Below, piece by piece: positions 26,836 to 35,464 of a stretch of 64,000 bases of DNA. The position numbers were made by a program, and so were the translations under genes. How positions within the stretch are numbered: position 1 is the first letter of the stretch; each line of letters opens with the position of its first letter. This DNA comes from Pseudomonas fluorescens (lineage in GTDB: Bacteria > Pseudomonadota > Gammaproteobacteria > Pseudomonadales > Pseudomonadaceae). The notes under the pieces are model-generated. The model had not been told where the DNA came from and did no database searches. It was given only the letters and a program-made list of their open reading frames with translations. The stretch spans positions 50,636 through 114,635 of the forward strand of contig NZ_CABVII010000023.1 in the NCBI RefSeq assembly GCF_902497995.1. Reading direction: 5' to 3'.

Positions 26836-27687
26836 ATGCGCGTCCTATCATCCGTCAGCTGTCTTACCACGTTAACACTGAGTCTGTTGTGCGCCGTGAA
26901 TGCGCTGGCGGCCGACGAGAAACAACTGATCGACTCGATCAACACCTACCGCAGCCAGTCGCAGCCGTGCGCGGGTCAGGCCTCACCGGAGTTGCCGCCG
27001 CTGGCGGGCGATCCACGGCTGGCGCTGTCCAACACCAGCATCGGCAATCTGCAGCAGGCCTTGGCGACGGCGGGTTATCCGATGGTCAATGCGCAGGCGA
27101 TCAGTCTGTCCGGTCCCCGTGATGCGCAGTCGGCCATGACGGCGATTCGCCAGAGTTTCTGCCAGGTGGTGCTGGACCCGCAATTCGTCGACATCGGTGT
27201 CAGCCACCAGGACCGTGAATGGCGCATCGTGCTCGCCCGTCCGCTGTTGAGCAGGGGACTCGGCGATTGGCAAGCAGAAGGCCAGAAGTTGCTGGCCGAG
27301 CTCAATGTCGCCCGCAGCCGGGCACGCCAGTGCGGTACGCAATCCTTTGCCGCCACCACGCCACTGGCCTGGAACGCCACGCTGGCGACGGCGGCCGAGA
27401 CTCACTCGCGCTCGATGGCCAACAACAACTACTTCGATCACAAGGACCGCGATGGCCGCACTCCGGGAGATCGGGCTGAACTGGCGGGTTACAGCGGCCA
27501 GCAGATCGGCGAGAACATCGCCGCAGGGCAAGACACCGTGCGCAAGGTGGTCGATGGCTGGGTGTCCAGTCCCGGTCACTGCGCGAACCTGATGAACCCA
27601 GGCTTCCAGGAGTTGGGCGCGGCCTATGCGGTTGATCCGAAGAGTGATTCGGGGATCTACTGGACGGCGATGTTCGGTACGCCATAA
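26836..27687 (+). CDS. Exported CAP-domain (SCP/PR1-like) protein
   Basis: The 283-residue protein has a signal peptide (residues 1-25, ending in NALA). A region of about 120 residues unique to this type follows, then a CAP domain from about residue 155: LLAELNVARSRARQCG, LAWNATLATAAETHSRSMAN, YFDHKDRDGRTPGDRAE, QQIGENIAAG and GHCANLMNPGFQELGAAYA. The His and Glu of the CAP cavity (THSRSM, GENIA, GHCANL) are present. Bacterial CAP proteins of this kind have no established reaction. AAGGGG lies 8 bases before ATG 26836. Confidence 0.88.
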   Translation: MRVLSSVSCLTTLTLSLLCAVNALAADEKQLIDSINTYRSQSQPCAGQASPELPPLAGDPRLALSNTSIGNLQQALATAGYPMVNAQAISLSGPRDAQSAMTAIRQSFCQVVLDPQFVDIGVSHQDREWRIVLARPLLSRGLGDWQAEGQKLLAELNVARSRARQCGTQSFAATTPLAWNATLATAAETHSRSMANNNYFDHKDRDGRTPGDRAELAGYSGQQIGENIAAGQDTVRKVVDGWVSSPGHCANLMNPGFQELGAAYAVDPKSDSGIYWTAMFGTP

Positions 27688-27720
27688 ACACCCGCATATC
27701 CAAGACCCGGCACCGATCAA

Positions 27721-27810
27721 TGTGGGAGCGGGCTTGCTCGCGAATGCGGTGTGTCAGTCGATGGAAATGTTGCCTGACACACCGCATTCGCGAGCAAGCC
27801 CGCTCCCACA
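27721..27810. repeat. REPIN with perfect 37-bp arms
   Basis: Arms 27721-27757 and 27774-27810 are exact reverse complements with a 16-base loop. Each arm contains a REP core. It lies 33 bases after the CAP gene and may also act as its terminator. Confidence 0.9.
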
Positions 27811-27973
27811 AGGGATCCGGGCCAGCCTCATAACGAGTGTCCGTCATCGATTCCGTCGATCAACCGGTCATAACCAGTGATTGGACGCCCTGCCACGTTG
27901 CATTTAGTCTGCGCTCAACACATCCGTGAACAGCGCAGTCCCCATCAAGGCGGACTCCTGCGCAGGTAGCCCC

Positions 27974-28447
27974 ATGATCGTCAGACCCAAACCCAACCTG
28001 ATCAACATCCTGAGTGCGCTCAAGGGTTCGATCGCCAAGCGGATTGCCGTGCGCAGCCTGATGGTGACGTTGCTGGCCTGCGTCATCGTGCTCGTCGAAA
28101 CCCTGCACCCCAGCTACTTCGCCAAGGTCAACGCCACACCTTTCACCTTGCTGGGTTTGTCCCTTTCGATTTTCATGAGCTTTCGCAACAACGCCTGCTA
28201 TGACCGCTGGTATGAAGCGCGAAAAGCCTGGGGCGAAATGCTAGTCGCAATCCGCTCGATGATTCGTGAAACCCAAGTCATCAATTCTGTCGATCATTCA
28301 AATCATGAAGGCGAATTTTTTATTCTTCCCCGCGCCGGGCAAGATGTTGCCGATTCGACTATCGCGGAACAACTCTTCATGAATCTCAATTTTGCATTTG
28401 CCTGCATGATCGTGGTCTCGTTTGCCATTGCACTGGGTCACGGCTGA
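27974..28447 (+). CDS. Truncated bestrophin-family protein
   Basis: The first about 100 residues are a bestrophin chloride-channel N-terminus: MIVRPKPNLINILSALKG, PFTLLGLSLSIFMSFRNN and the family signature NACYDRWYEARKAWGEML. After IRETQV (near 28275) the match stops. The next 55 residues are unrelated and end in a hydrophobic stretch (NFAFACMIVVSFAIALG) before a stop. Full bestrophins have about 300 residues, so two thirds of the channel is missing and a working pore is unlikely. I chose ATG 27974 on the family start; an in-frame ATG at 27926 is possible. The 298-base gap that follows holds nothing I recognise. Confidence 0.6.
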   Translation: MIVRPKPNLINILSALKGSIAKRIAVRSLMVTLLACVIVLVETLHPSYFAKVNATPFTLLGLSLSIFMSFRNNACYDRWYEARKAWGEMLVAIRSMIRETQVINSVDHSNHEGEFFILPRAGQDVADSTIAEQLFMNLNFAFACMIVVSFAIALGHG

Positions 28448-28745
28448 TGGGCTGCGTCAGTTGAACAGGCTGCGTTAAACCGTTTGCACAATGCTGGGCA
28501 TTGGGACCCTACCCATCAGCGATGCGCCGAGCGAGCCGTTCGTCTCATCGGGTTTGCGCTGTCAATATTTCGCAACCTTACTGCTAGGGTGGCACGGCAG
28601 CATCAGGAGTTCGGCGCCCTTGTACAGACGGCCGTGCACAAAAACGTGGTGGTTCGATTTTCTGTGCATCGAGGAAAATCGGCACGGCAGTCGCGTTCTG
28701 CGATCAAGGCTGTGAAAGCAAGCGCCGTGTCTGCCGGAGAACGCC

Positions 28746-31190
28746 ATGCGCCCTTATGCCATCCTGACACTGCTTGTTGCACTGTGGGCCTTGTGTCATT
28801 TGTGGCTGGTGGTTCTTGGCAAAATTCGACGCAAGGCGGTCGATCGTCGAGAAAGAACGACGCGTACCGGCAGCCTGACAGTGCTCAAGCGCATCCGACA
28901 TCTATCGTGGATAGGGGCCATCATCATTGGCACCGTGGTCCTGCTCCTCCGGGCATGCCGTTTCCTGGCCACAAGCACCCATGTCGTACCCCAAGCGGTC
29001 ATTGACCCGGCACAGTCGATCCATGGGGTAATCCGGGAGATCAGCCAATACGGCACACTGCTGGGCATCCTCGGTTTACTCGGCGTCGGCCTTTCGTTGT
29101 ATTTTGCGGCGCGCCAGGCGCGCATGCTGTCCAGCGAACAATCGGGCAAAGACCAAGGCAGGGTGAGACAGCCTCTGCCCTATGTCGCCACCGCTCTGCT
29201 CATTCTTTCCCTGATTGGCTGGTGCGCCGAACCACTGGCCCGCAGCATGCAGTTGATGATCAACAACCTTCGGATGAATGCGGCAGATCAACAAGCGCAA
29301 CGGGACATGGAAGAAGTGCTGTCCGCCATGCCCCTGCTAAAGAATCCCAACGCCGCCCCTGTCTATCCAGATGCTGCTGCCCCCGCCGTCCAGGCCGCCA
29401 CCCGGCTTTTCGTACGGGCAGCCCTCAGTGATATGACCCGCAGCACGGCCTTTGAGCAATGGGTACAGGTCACCCGTTCAAACCGCAACGAGTCCGAATT
29501 TGTCCGTGCAGCCTTGACCGGTCAGCGCATCGAAATGTCTGCCTCTGCCGACAGCGCGACGAAAGTCCGGCGCGAGGTCGCAGCGACGCTCGGCGATGGT
29601 ATCGAGGACAAGGCAGGCATTGTCAAAGCCCAACAACAGATCGAGCAGGCAATAGCCCCCTCTGTCGCTCGCCTTGAACAGAAAAACCCGACTCTCTTAG
29701 CACAATTGACCGCAGTGCTCGAACAGCGCTATGGCACCCCGCTCGCCCCCCTGGATGCCCAGGGACAACTGATTGCACACGTGCTGGACCAGGCCTTTGG
29801 GCCAGTCGTCGCCATACCCACGACAGAATTGGGCAGACAAGCTCAAACACTGGTTAAAGACCTGGGTAGGGATGCCGTCAGAACCTGGACGCAAACCTGG
29901 GCAAAGCACTGGGTGACCGAAGCACTCATCAGTTCTGCCCCGCCCGGTGTGCTTGCCGTGGCGGCGCGTCAGGCCTCCTTTGAAGCCACAAACGACACTC
30001 GCAACCTGGTCAGGTCGCTGATGGCGGCCGACGGCCAGGGCTGGACACCAAGCCCCGAAGCCCTGCGTGAAGCGACAATCGCCGAGGCGGTCAGCGCCAA
30101 GGTCGCCGAGTTTCACCCGCCCCCGATGCAAGCAGTATTGCAAGAACGTCTGGATGGCTATGATCCACTGCTCCCTGGGGCCACTGACTTCGAAGTGGCT
30201 TCAAGTGGCTTGCGCGTCCGGCAAGTATTGATCGGCCAGGACACTTACCCTCAAGGGATCGATGCCAACCAGATTCGCTGGACCCTTCAACCGGCAACAG
30301 GCAACACAACCACCAAAGTCATCCTGGAGATCATGTCGAATGATCGATGGGTAAATCTTGGCGTCCATGATGCGGCCATCGTCAACCAGGCAATGCGCTA
30401 CGCAGCGGATGGTCGAGTGGTGGCCGTGATGAGTGCGCCCGGTGACGGGAAGTTGATCAGCCGTGTGACTTATACTCATCCCGTGCTGACCGATACACCG
30501 CTGGGCTGCAGGGTGGCTGAGGCAGATCGGCTGCTCGACACGTTCACCGCCTCCTACGCGCCCCCCGGCAACATGCCCGATGTATCGGGTCCAGGCCTGC
30601 CGGATCAGTACCGGCTGGCTGAAGATCACACCCCACAGTTTCGGGAGCGTCGAGTCTCGGCAGGACCAGACTGGGCATGGATGAAACGCTCCCCTGACCC
30701 TCTTGGAGATATTGAGATTTGGGTCCACACCACCTTTTCACTCAGGCGTGGGCTGGATCCCGAAAAGGTTGCCGGCGAAGCGAGGGTAACTGCAGTGGAA
30801 TTCCCTGCGCGGGGACTCCAGCCATTGCGCCAGCGAGTAGCGAACCGTCTGCCAGGTTATTTGAAAGCCCAATTGAACAGCCCTTCGTACGACGACTTCA
30901 TGGCGCCGCTGGAAGACTTCGTGCTATTGCAGCGCTTTTTTCGTACAGCGTTGGCAGGGGGTCTTGGACAAGACTTCCCGCTGATTCAGCTGATAACGCT
31001 GGAGCGCGCCACACGCAACTACGTCCCCTACCAGCCAACAATCCGCTGGGAAGAAGTACCTGAGGCCAGGCTGATGGAAGTTCTGCAACAGGCAGATCCC
31101 GAAGCGCAGGAAAGTTACAAGCGTTGGTATCAGGATTATTATTTTCGATTGGCGACCAACCAGGCAGTGTGTGATCGCGTGTCGAGATGA
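28746..31190 (+). CDS. Large membrane-anchored protein, function unknown
   Basis: I do not recognise this 814-residue protein. Four membrane helices lie near residues 4-25, 52-70, 100-118 and 143-163, followed by about 650 soluble residues. The soluble part has a helical section (residues 180-450, with several AAL/VRR repeats). A section from about 480 that looks beta-rich (VRQVLIGQDTYPQGIDANQI, TTKVILEIMSNDRWVNLGV) follows, then a C-terminal helical domain. No catalytic motif is evident. CGGAG lies 8 bases before ATG 28746. It adjoins the truncated bestrophin, so the locus has been rearranged, and the gene may have arrived with that event. Confidence 0.65.
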   Translation: MRPYAILTLLVALWALCHLWLVVLGKIRRKAVDRRERTTRTGSLTVLKRIRHLSWIGAIIIGTVVLLLRACRFLATSTHVVPQAVIDPAQSIHGVIREISQYGTLLGILGLLGVGLSLYFAARQARMLSSEQSGKDQGRVRQPLPYVATALLILSLIGWCAEPLARSMQLMINNLRMNAADQQAQRDMEEVLSAMPLLKNPNAAPVYPDAAAPAVQAATRLFVRAALSDMTRSTAFEQWVQVTRSNRNESEFVRAALTGQRIEMSASADSATKVRREVAATLGDGIEDKAGIVKAQQQIEQAIAPSVARLEQKNPTLLAQLTAVLEQRYGTPLAPLDAQGQLIAHVLDQAFGPVVAIPTTELGRQAQTLVKDLGRDAVRTWTQTWAKHWVTEALISSAPPGVLAVAARQASFEATNDTRNLVRSLMAADGQGWTPSPEALREATIAEAVSAKVAEFHPPPMQAVLQERLDGYDPLLPGATDFEVASSGLRVRQVLIGQDTYPQGIDANQIRWTLQPATGNTTTKVILEIMSNDRWVNLGVHDAAIVNQAMRYAADGRVVAVMSAPGDGKLISRVTYTHPVLTDTPLGCRVAEADRLLDTFTASYAPPGNMPDVSGPGLPDQYRLAEDHTPQFRERRVSAGPDWAWMKRSPDPLGDIEIWVHTTFSLRRGLDPEKVAGEARVTAVEFPARGLQPLRQRVANRLPGYLKAQLNSPSYDDFMAPLEDFVLLQRFFRTALAGGLGQDFPLIQLITLERATRNYVPYQPTIRWEEVPEARLMEVLQQADPEAQESYKRWYQDYYFRLATNQAVCDRVSR

Positions 31191-31196
31191 CAGAGG

Positions 31197-32092
31197 TCAT
31201 CCAGGGCTGCCGCTCGCCCCCACCCCGGCCCAGAACGCCTCGGCAAACGGACTGATCGGCGCCAGCGGTCGCGTCAGGTGAATGTCCAGCGGGATATCCC
31301 AGCTTTCATCGAAAGCCCTGACCAGCCGGCCATCGACCACTTCCTGTTCCGTCAGGCTCCTGGACAGCCAGGCCACCCCTTTGCTTTCCAGCGCCATGGA
31401 CATCAGCACGGCGGCGAGGTGGCTGCTGAACAGCGGTTTGAGGTGCAGGCAATCTTCCTTGCCTTGCAGGCGATGCGCGACGATCCGGCCGAGTCCGGAT
31501 TCCTCGGTGTAAGCCAGGTACGGCAGCGACGCCGGGGATGAGCCGAAATGGGCCGAAGCACCGACCAGTGGAACGAGCACGTCCTCGCCGATTTTCCGGC
31601 TGACGAACTGATCGGGCGCCAGCAGCGGCGGAACGTCCGGGTGACGATGGCACAGCAGGAACTGCACCTGCCCCTGGACCAGCATCTGTTCACAGACCAC
31701 CATGCTGTCGGAATGCAGGCGTACGGCCTCGATCGGCGTGCCCTTTTCCGCGTTTCTGAGCCAGCGCGGGAAGAAGGTGAAAGACAGCGAATGGGTCGCC
31801 GCGAACTGCAGGGTCTTGGCCGCCATGCCGGCGACTTCCTGCGCTTCGCTGCGCATCCGGTACAGGCGTCTGGTGCTTCCTGGGCGCTGGGCAGCATTTG
31901 CTTCCCCGCTTCGGTCAGCGTCGCCCCTTGCGGCGTGCGGATGAACAGCTCGACCCCCATCCAGTTCTCCAGTGAACGGACCCTGCGGCTGAAGGCCGGC
32001 TGGGTCACATGGCGAGCTTCAGCGGCGCGAACAAAGCTGCCGTACTCCGCCAACGCGGCAAAATCTTCAAGCCAGACGAGTTCCAAGGGCAA
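31197..32092 (-). pseudogene. LysR-family regulator with a frameshift
   Basis: One LysR gene is split between two frames. From ATG 32092 the HTH part reads LEDFAALAEYGSFVRAAEAR and VTQPAFSRRVRSLENWMG up to MLPSAQEA (near 31874). The frame then changes and the effector domain continues as RRLYRMRSEAQEVAG to the stop at 31197. One base seems to be missing near 31873. If translated through, it would be about 298 residues, full family length. It is divergent from the D-tartrate dehydratase gene, whose activator it probably was. A sequencing error would also explain the break. Confidence 0.8.
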
Positions 32093-32185
32093 TGCCTCCT
32101 GAGCATAGGGCGCGGCATTAATAGCATTGGGCGGGGGTCATCGCAAAGCTTAACGTGGGGCCCTCAACAACAAGAGGACCACGCC

Positions 32186-33355
32186 ATGCGTATTGTCGAC
32201 ATCCGTGAAAAAACCGTTTCCATTGCCTCCCCCATCGCCAACGCCTACATCGATTTTTCGAAGATGACCTGCTCGGTGGTGGCAGTCATCACGGACCAGA
32301 TTCGCGACGGCAAACCCGTCATCGGCTACGGCTTCAACTCCAACGGTCGCTACGGCCAGGGCGCGCTGATGCGCGATCGCTTCCTGGCGCGCCTCACCGA
32401 AGCCGATCCCGATACGCTGATCGACAAAGAGCACGACAACCTCGACCCGTTCGCCATCTGGAAAGCCCTGATGACCAACGAAAAGCCAGGCGGCCACGGC
32501 GAACGCTCGGTCGCGGTCGGCACGATCGACATGGCGGTGTGGGACGCCGTCGCCAAGATCGAAGGCAAGCCGTTGTATCGCCTGCTGGCCGACCGTTACC
32601 GTAACGGTGTGGCCGACGACAAGGTCTGGGTCTATGCCGCCGGCGGTTACTACTACCCGGGCAAGGACGACACCAAGTTGCAGGACGAGATGCGCAGCTA
32701 CCTGGACCGTGGCTATGACGTGGTCAAGATGAAAATCGGCGCCGCGCCCCTGGCTGACGATATCCGCCGGATCGAGGCGGTGCTCAAGGTCGTGGGCGAC
32801 GGCCGGCGCCTGGCGGTCGACGCCAACGGCCGGTTCGATCAACAGACCGCGATTGCCTACGCCGAAGCCCTCAAACCCTACAACCTGTTCTGGTACGAAG
32901 AAGCTGGCGACCCGCTCGACTACGCCCTGCAGGCCGAGCTGGCGAACCACTACGAACTGCCGATGGCCACCGGCGAAAACCTGTTCTCCCACCAGGATGC
33001 GCGCAACCTGTTGCGCCACGGCGGCATGCGTCCTGACCGCGACTACGTGCAGTTCGACTGCGCCCTGTCCTACGGCCTGGTGGAATACATGCGCACCCTG
33101 AAAGTGATGGAAGACCTGGGCTGGTCGTCGCGCCGCGTGGTGCCCCACGGTGGCCACCAGATGTCGCTGAACATCGCCGCCGGCCTGCACCTGGGCGGTA
33201 ACGAATCCTATCCGGACGTGTTCCAGCCATTCGGCGGTTTCGCTGACGGGATTCGCGTGGAGAACAGCTACGTCGGGCTGCCGGACATTCCGGGAGTCGG
33301 GTTCGAAGCCAAGTCCGCGCTGTACGCCGTCATGCGCGAACTCGGCGAAGGCTGA
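32186..33355 (+). CDS. tarD: D(-)-tartrate dehydratase (enolase superfamily)
   Basis: This enzyme removes water from D-tartrate to give oxaloacetate. At 389 residues it matches Bradyrhizobium TarD in length and style. Acid/base Lys is in VVKMKIG (Lys183), metal ligands are Asp212 in VDANGRF, Glu238 in WYEEAGDP and Glu264 in ATGENLFSHQ, and His321 is in PHGGHQMSLN. The N-terminal specificity loop NAYIDFSKMT and GYGFNSNGRYGQG are those of the tartrate dehydratase group. AGAGGA lies 7 bases before ATG 32186. A frameshifted LysR gene is upstream and a dicarboxylate carrier is downstream. Confidence 0.92.
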   Translation: MRIVDIREKTVSIASPIANAYIDFSKMTCSVVAVITDQIRDGKPVIGYGFNSNGRYGQGALMRDRFLARLTEADPDTLIDKEHDNLDPFAIWKALMTNEKPGGHGERSVAVGTIDMAVWDAVAKIEGKPLYRLLADRYRNGVADDKVWVYAAGGYYYPGKDDTKLQDEMRSYLDRGYDVVKMKIGAAPLADDIRRIEAVLKVVGDGRRLAVDANGRFDQQTAIAYAEALKPYNLFWYEEAGDPLDYALQAELANHYELPMATGENLFSHQDARNLLRHGGMRPDRDYVQFDCALSYGLVEYMRTLKVMEDLGWSSRRVVPHGGHQMSLNIAAGLHLGGNESYPDVFQPFGGFADGIRVENSYVGLPDIPGVGFEAKSALYAVMRELGEG

Positions 33356-33448
33356 TCAGCGACAACGACGGCTGCATTGCGCAGCCGTCGTTTGATGGCG
33401 TCTGCCGATGACGCCACGCCGACCACAACAATAAAATGAGGTGCATCC

Positions 33449-34756
33449 GTGGAAACGTCCAAGTCCCGCTGGTATGGCCAGCTGTATGTGCAAGTGCTGA
33501 TCGGTATCGTGATCGGCGCCATTTTCGGATACCTGGTGCCCGACATGGGGGCCAAGTTGCAACCCTTCGCCGACGGCTTTATCAAGCTGATCAAAATGCT
33601 CCTGGCGCCCATCATCTTCGGCACGGTCGTGGTCGGGATCGCCAAGATGGGCAGCATCAAGGAAGTTGGGCGGATTGGCGTCAAGGCGCTGATCTACTTC
33701 GAGATCCTGTCGACCATCGCCCTGGTCATCGGCCTGATCGTGGTCAATGTGATGAAGCCCGGCGTGGGCATGAACATCAACACCGCCACTCTGGATGCCG
33801 GCGCGATCGGCAAGTACGCCCAGGTCGCCCAGGAACAGGGCGGCACCGTAGATTTTTTCCTCAACATCATCCCCGGCACCTTTATCGATGCGTTCGCCAA
33901 AGGCTCGATGCTGCAGGTGATCCTGCTGTCGGTGTTGATGGGCGTGGCCCTGGTGCAGATGGGTGAGGCCAGCAAACCGCTGATCAACATCATCGACCTG
34001 TTCCTGCAAGGCCTGTTCAAGATCGTCGCCATGGTCATGCGCCTGGCCCCGATCGGTGCGGGCGCCGGCATGGCGTTCACCATCGGCAAATACGGCATCG
34101 GCACCTTGTGGTCGCTGGGGCATCTGCTCATTGCGCTGTATGCCACCACCCTGCTGTTCATCATCGTCGTGCTGGGATCGATCGCGCGATGGTCGGGCAT
34201 GCCCCTGATGCTGTTCCTGCGTTACTTCAAGGACGAGATTCTGGTCACGCTCGGGACCTGCTCCACCGAAGCGGTGCTGCCACGCATGATGGTCAAGCTG
34301 GAAAAGCTCGGCTGCAAAAAATCGGTGGTGGGCATGGTGCTGCCGACCGGCTACACCTTCAACGCGGATGGCACCTGCATCTACCTGACCATGGCGGCGA
34401 TCTTTGTCGCCCAGGCGACCAACACGCCACTGACGCTGATGGACCAAGCCGTATTGCTGGGCGTCATGCTGCTGACTTCCAAAGGCTCTGCCGGGGTTGC
34501 CGGCGCCGGGTTTGTCACCCTCGCGGCGACGCTGACCACCATCCACACCATCCCGCTGGTGGGCCTGGTATTGCTCCTGGGCATCGACCGCTTCCTCAAC
34601 GAAGCGCGCGCGGTGACCAACCTGATCGGCAATGGCATTGGCACGATCGCCATCGCCAAGTGGGATGGCTCATTTGATGTAGCGACCTGCGAGCGTGAAA
34701 TCGCCGAGATGAAAGCGCAAAAGGTCGCGCGCAAAGCGCTGGCGACACAGTCGTAA
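33449..34756 (+). CDS. DctA-family dicarboxylate symporter, probable tartrate carrier
   Basis: The 435-residue carrier is of the DctA/DAACS type with IGIVIGAIFGYLVPDMG at the N-terminus, KMLLAPIIFGTVVVGIAKM, a GTCSTEAVLPRMM hairpin (Cys-Ser in place of the Ser-Ser-Ser of DctA), and TYLTMAAIFVAQATNTPL-like motifs. It starts at GTG 33449 with TGAGGTG about 6 bases upstream. Given its place 93 bases after the D-tartrate dehydratase gene, it probably imports tartrate. It is a clear paralogue of the dctA at 22.5 kb (both open with YGQLYVQVLIG or KLYVQVLIA), so the two could overlap in function. Confidence 0.88.
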   Translation: METSKSRWYGQLYVQVLIGIVIGAIFGYLVPDMGAKLQPFADGFIKLIKMLLAPIIFGTVVVGIAKMGSIKEVGRIGVKALIYFEILSTIALVIGLIVVNVMKPGVGMNINTATLDAGAIGKYAQVAQEQGGTVDFFLNIIPGTFIDAFAKGSMLQVILLSVLMGVALVQMGEASKPLINIIDLFLQGLFKIVAMVMRLAPIGAGAGMAFTIGKYGIGTLWSLGHLLIALYATTLLFIIVVLGSIARWSGMPLMLFLRYFKDEILVTLGTCSTEAVLPRMMVKLEKLGCKKSVVGMVLPTGYTFNADGTCIYLTMAAIFVAQATNTPLTLMDQAVLLGVMLLTSKGSAGVAGAGFVTLAATLTTIHTIPLVGLVLLLGIDRFLNEARAVTNLIGNGIGTIAIAKWDGSFDVATCEREIAEMKAQKVARKALATQS

Positions 34757-34805
34757 GCCAGTGCCGAGAGGCGGTAGCCAATGTCCGCCTGCACCCACCC
34801 CCGAT

Positions 34806-34842
34806 ACTGCCCGACATCGCCCGACGCGCTGTCGGGCATTGC
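34806..34842 (+). terminator. Hairpin downstream of the tartrate carrier gene
   Basis: Arms tgcccgaca and tgtcgggca flank a GC-rich loop about 50 bases after the stop codon. The T run is weak. Confidence 0.4.
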
Positions 34843-35002
34843 CGTTTGACGGTAACCAAACGAAGTAATGGTTTAGCGCCTTATACCTGTTGCAACACCG
34901 CGGCCACGTTAATTTACCGCCGGTCGCTAAATGCCCCTGTCAGAAAACTCGCGAAAACTTCGTGATCTAGTCTGAGTGCAAAGTTCGGCTGGAGATTGCT
35001 CG

Positions 35003-35170
35003 ATGCCATTGGCTGAAGAACGCAAACCCGAGCGCCGCAAGGAAACCCGGCTGTTTCTCTTTCTTGTCGTCTGCCTCTTCCCGCTGCTGTCGGTTGCCAT
35101 TGTCGGCGGCTACGGCTTCCTCGTCTGGTTTTTTCAGATGCTCTACGGACCACCGGGCCCTCCCAACTGA
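35003..35170 (+). CDS. napE: Periplasmic nitrate reductase, NapE subunit
   Basis: A 55-residue inner-membrane protein with one helix (LFLFLVVCLFPLLSVAIVGG) after a charged N-terminus and the family ending GFLVWFFQMLYGPPGPP. NapE occurs at the start of nap operons in Pseudomonas and Paracoccus, and its function is not known. I chose ATG 35003 because GGAG is about 9 bases upstream. It is the first gene of napEDABC; no napF, napG or napH is present. Confidence 0.88.
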   Translation: MPLAEERKPERRKETRLFLFLVVCLFPLLSVAIVGGYGFLVWFFQMLYGPPGPPN

Positions 35171-35203
35171 TAGCCATTGCTCAAGGCCTATTGGAGCCAG
35201 CAC

Positions 35204-35464
35204 ATGGACGAAGCTCTGCACATTGCCAGTCTTGTCGTACTTGCCCGACCTGAATTGTTCGACGCCGTCAAAGCCAACCTGCGTCTGCTGGACGGTCTGG
35301 AACTGCACCAGGAAAGTGCTGCCGGAAAACTGGTGGTGGTCCTTGAGGCCGTGCACGAAAGCCAGATTCTGCAACGCATCGAACAGATCAACAACCTGCC
35401 GGGCGTGCTCAACGCCGCGTTGATCTACCACGAACTCCTCGAACCCGAAGGAGATATCGAATGA
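35204..35464 (+). CDS. napD: NapA signal-peptide-binding chaperone NapD
   Basis: This 86-residue cytoplasmic chaperone binds the twin-arginine signal of NapA and holds it until the molybdenum cofactor is in. The NapD fold shows HIASLVVLARPELFDAVK, then GKLVVVLEA and INNLPGVLNAALIYHE. I chose ATG 35204, with GGAG 8 bases upstream; a TTG at 35177 would be an alternative. Its stop overlaps the napA start (ATGA), which suggests translational coupling. Confidence 0.93.
   Translation: MDEALHIASLVVLARPELFDAVKANLRLLDGLELHQESAAGKLVVVLEAVHESQILQRIEQINNLPGVLNAALIYHELLEPEGDIE

Noticed and set aside
33356..34546. A 396-codon frame antisense to the DctA-like carrier
   Set aside because: It is rich in His, Asp and Gln as expected for the complement of a membrane protein, with no family match.
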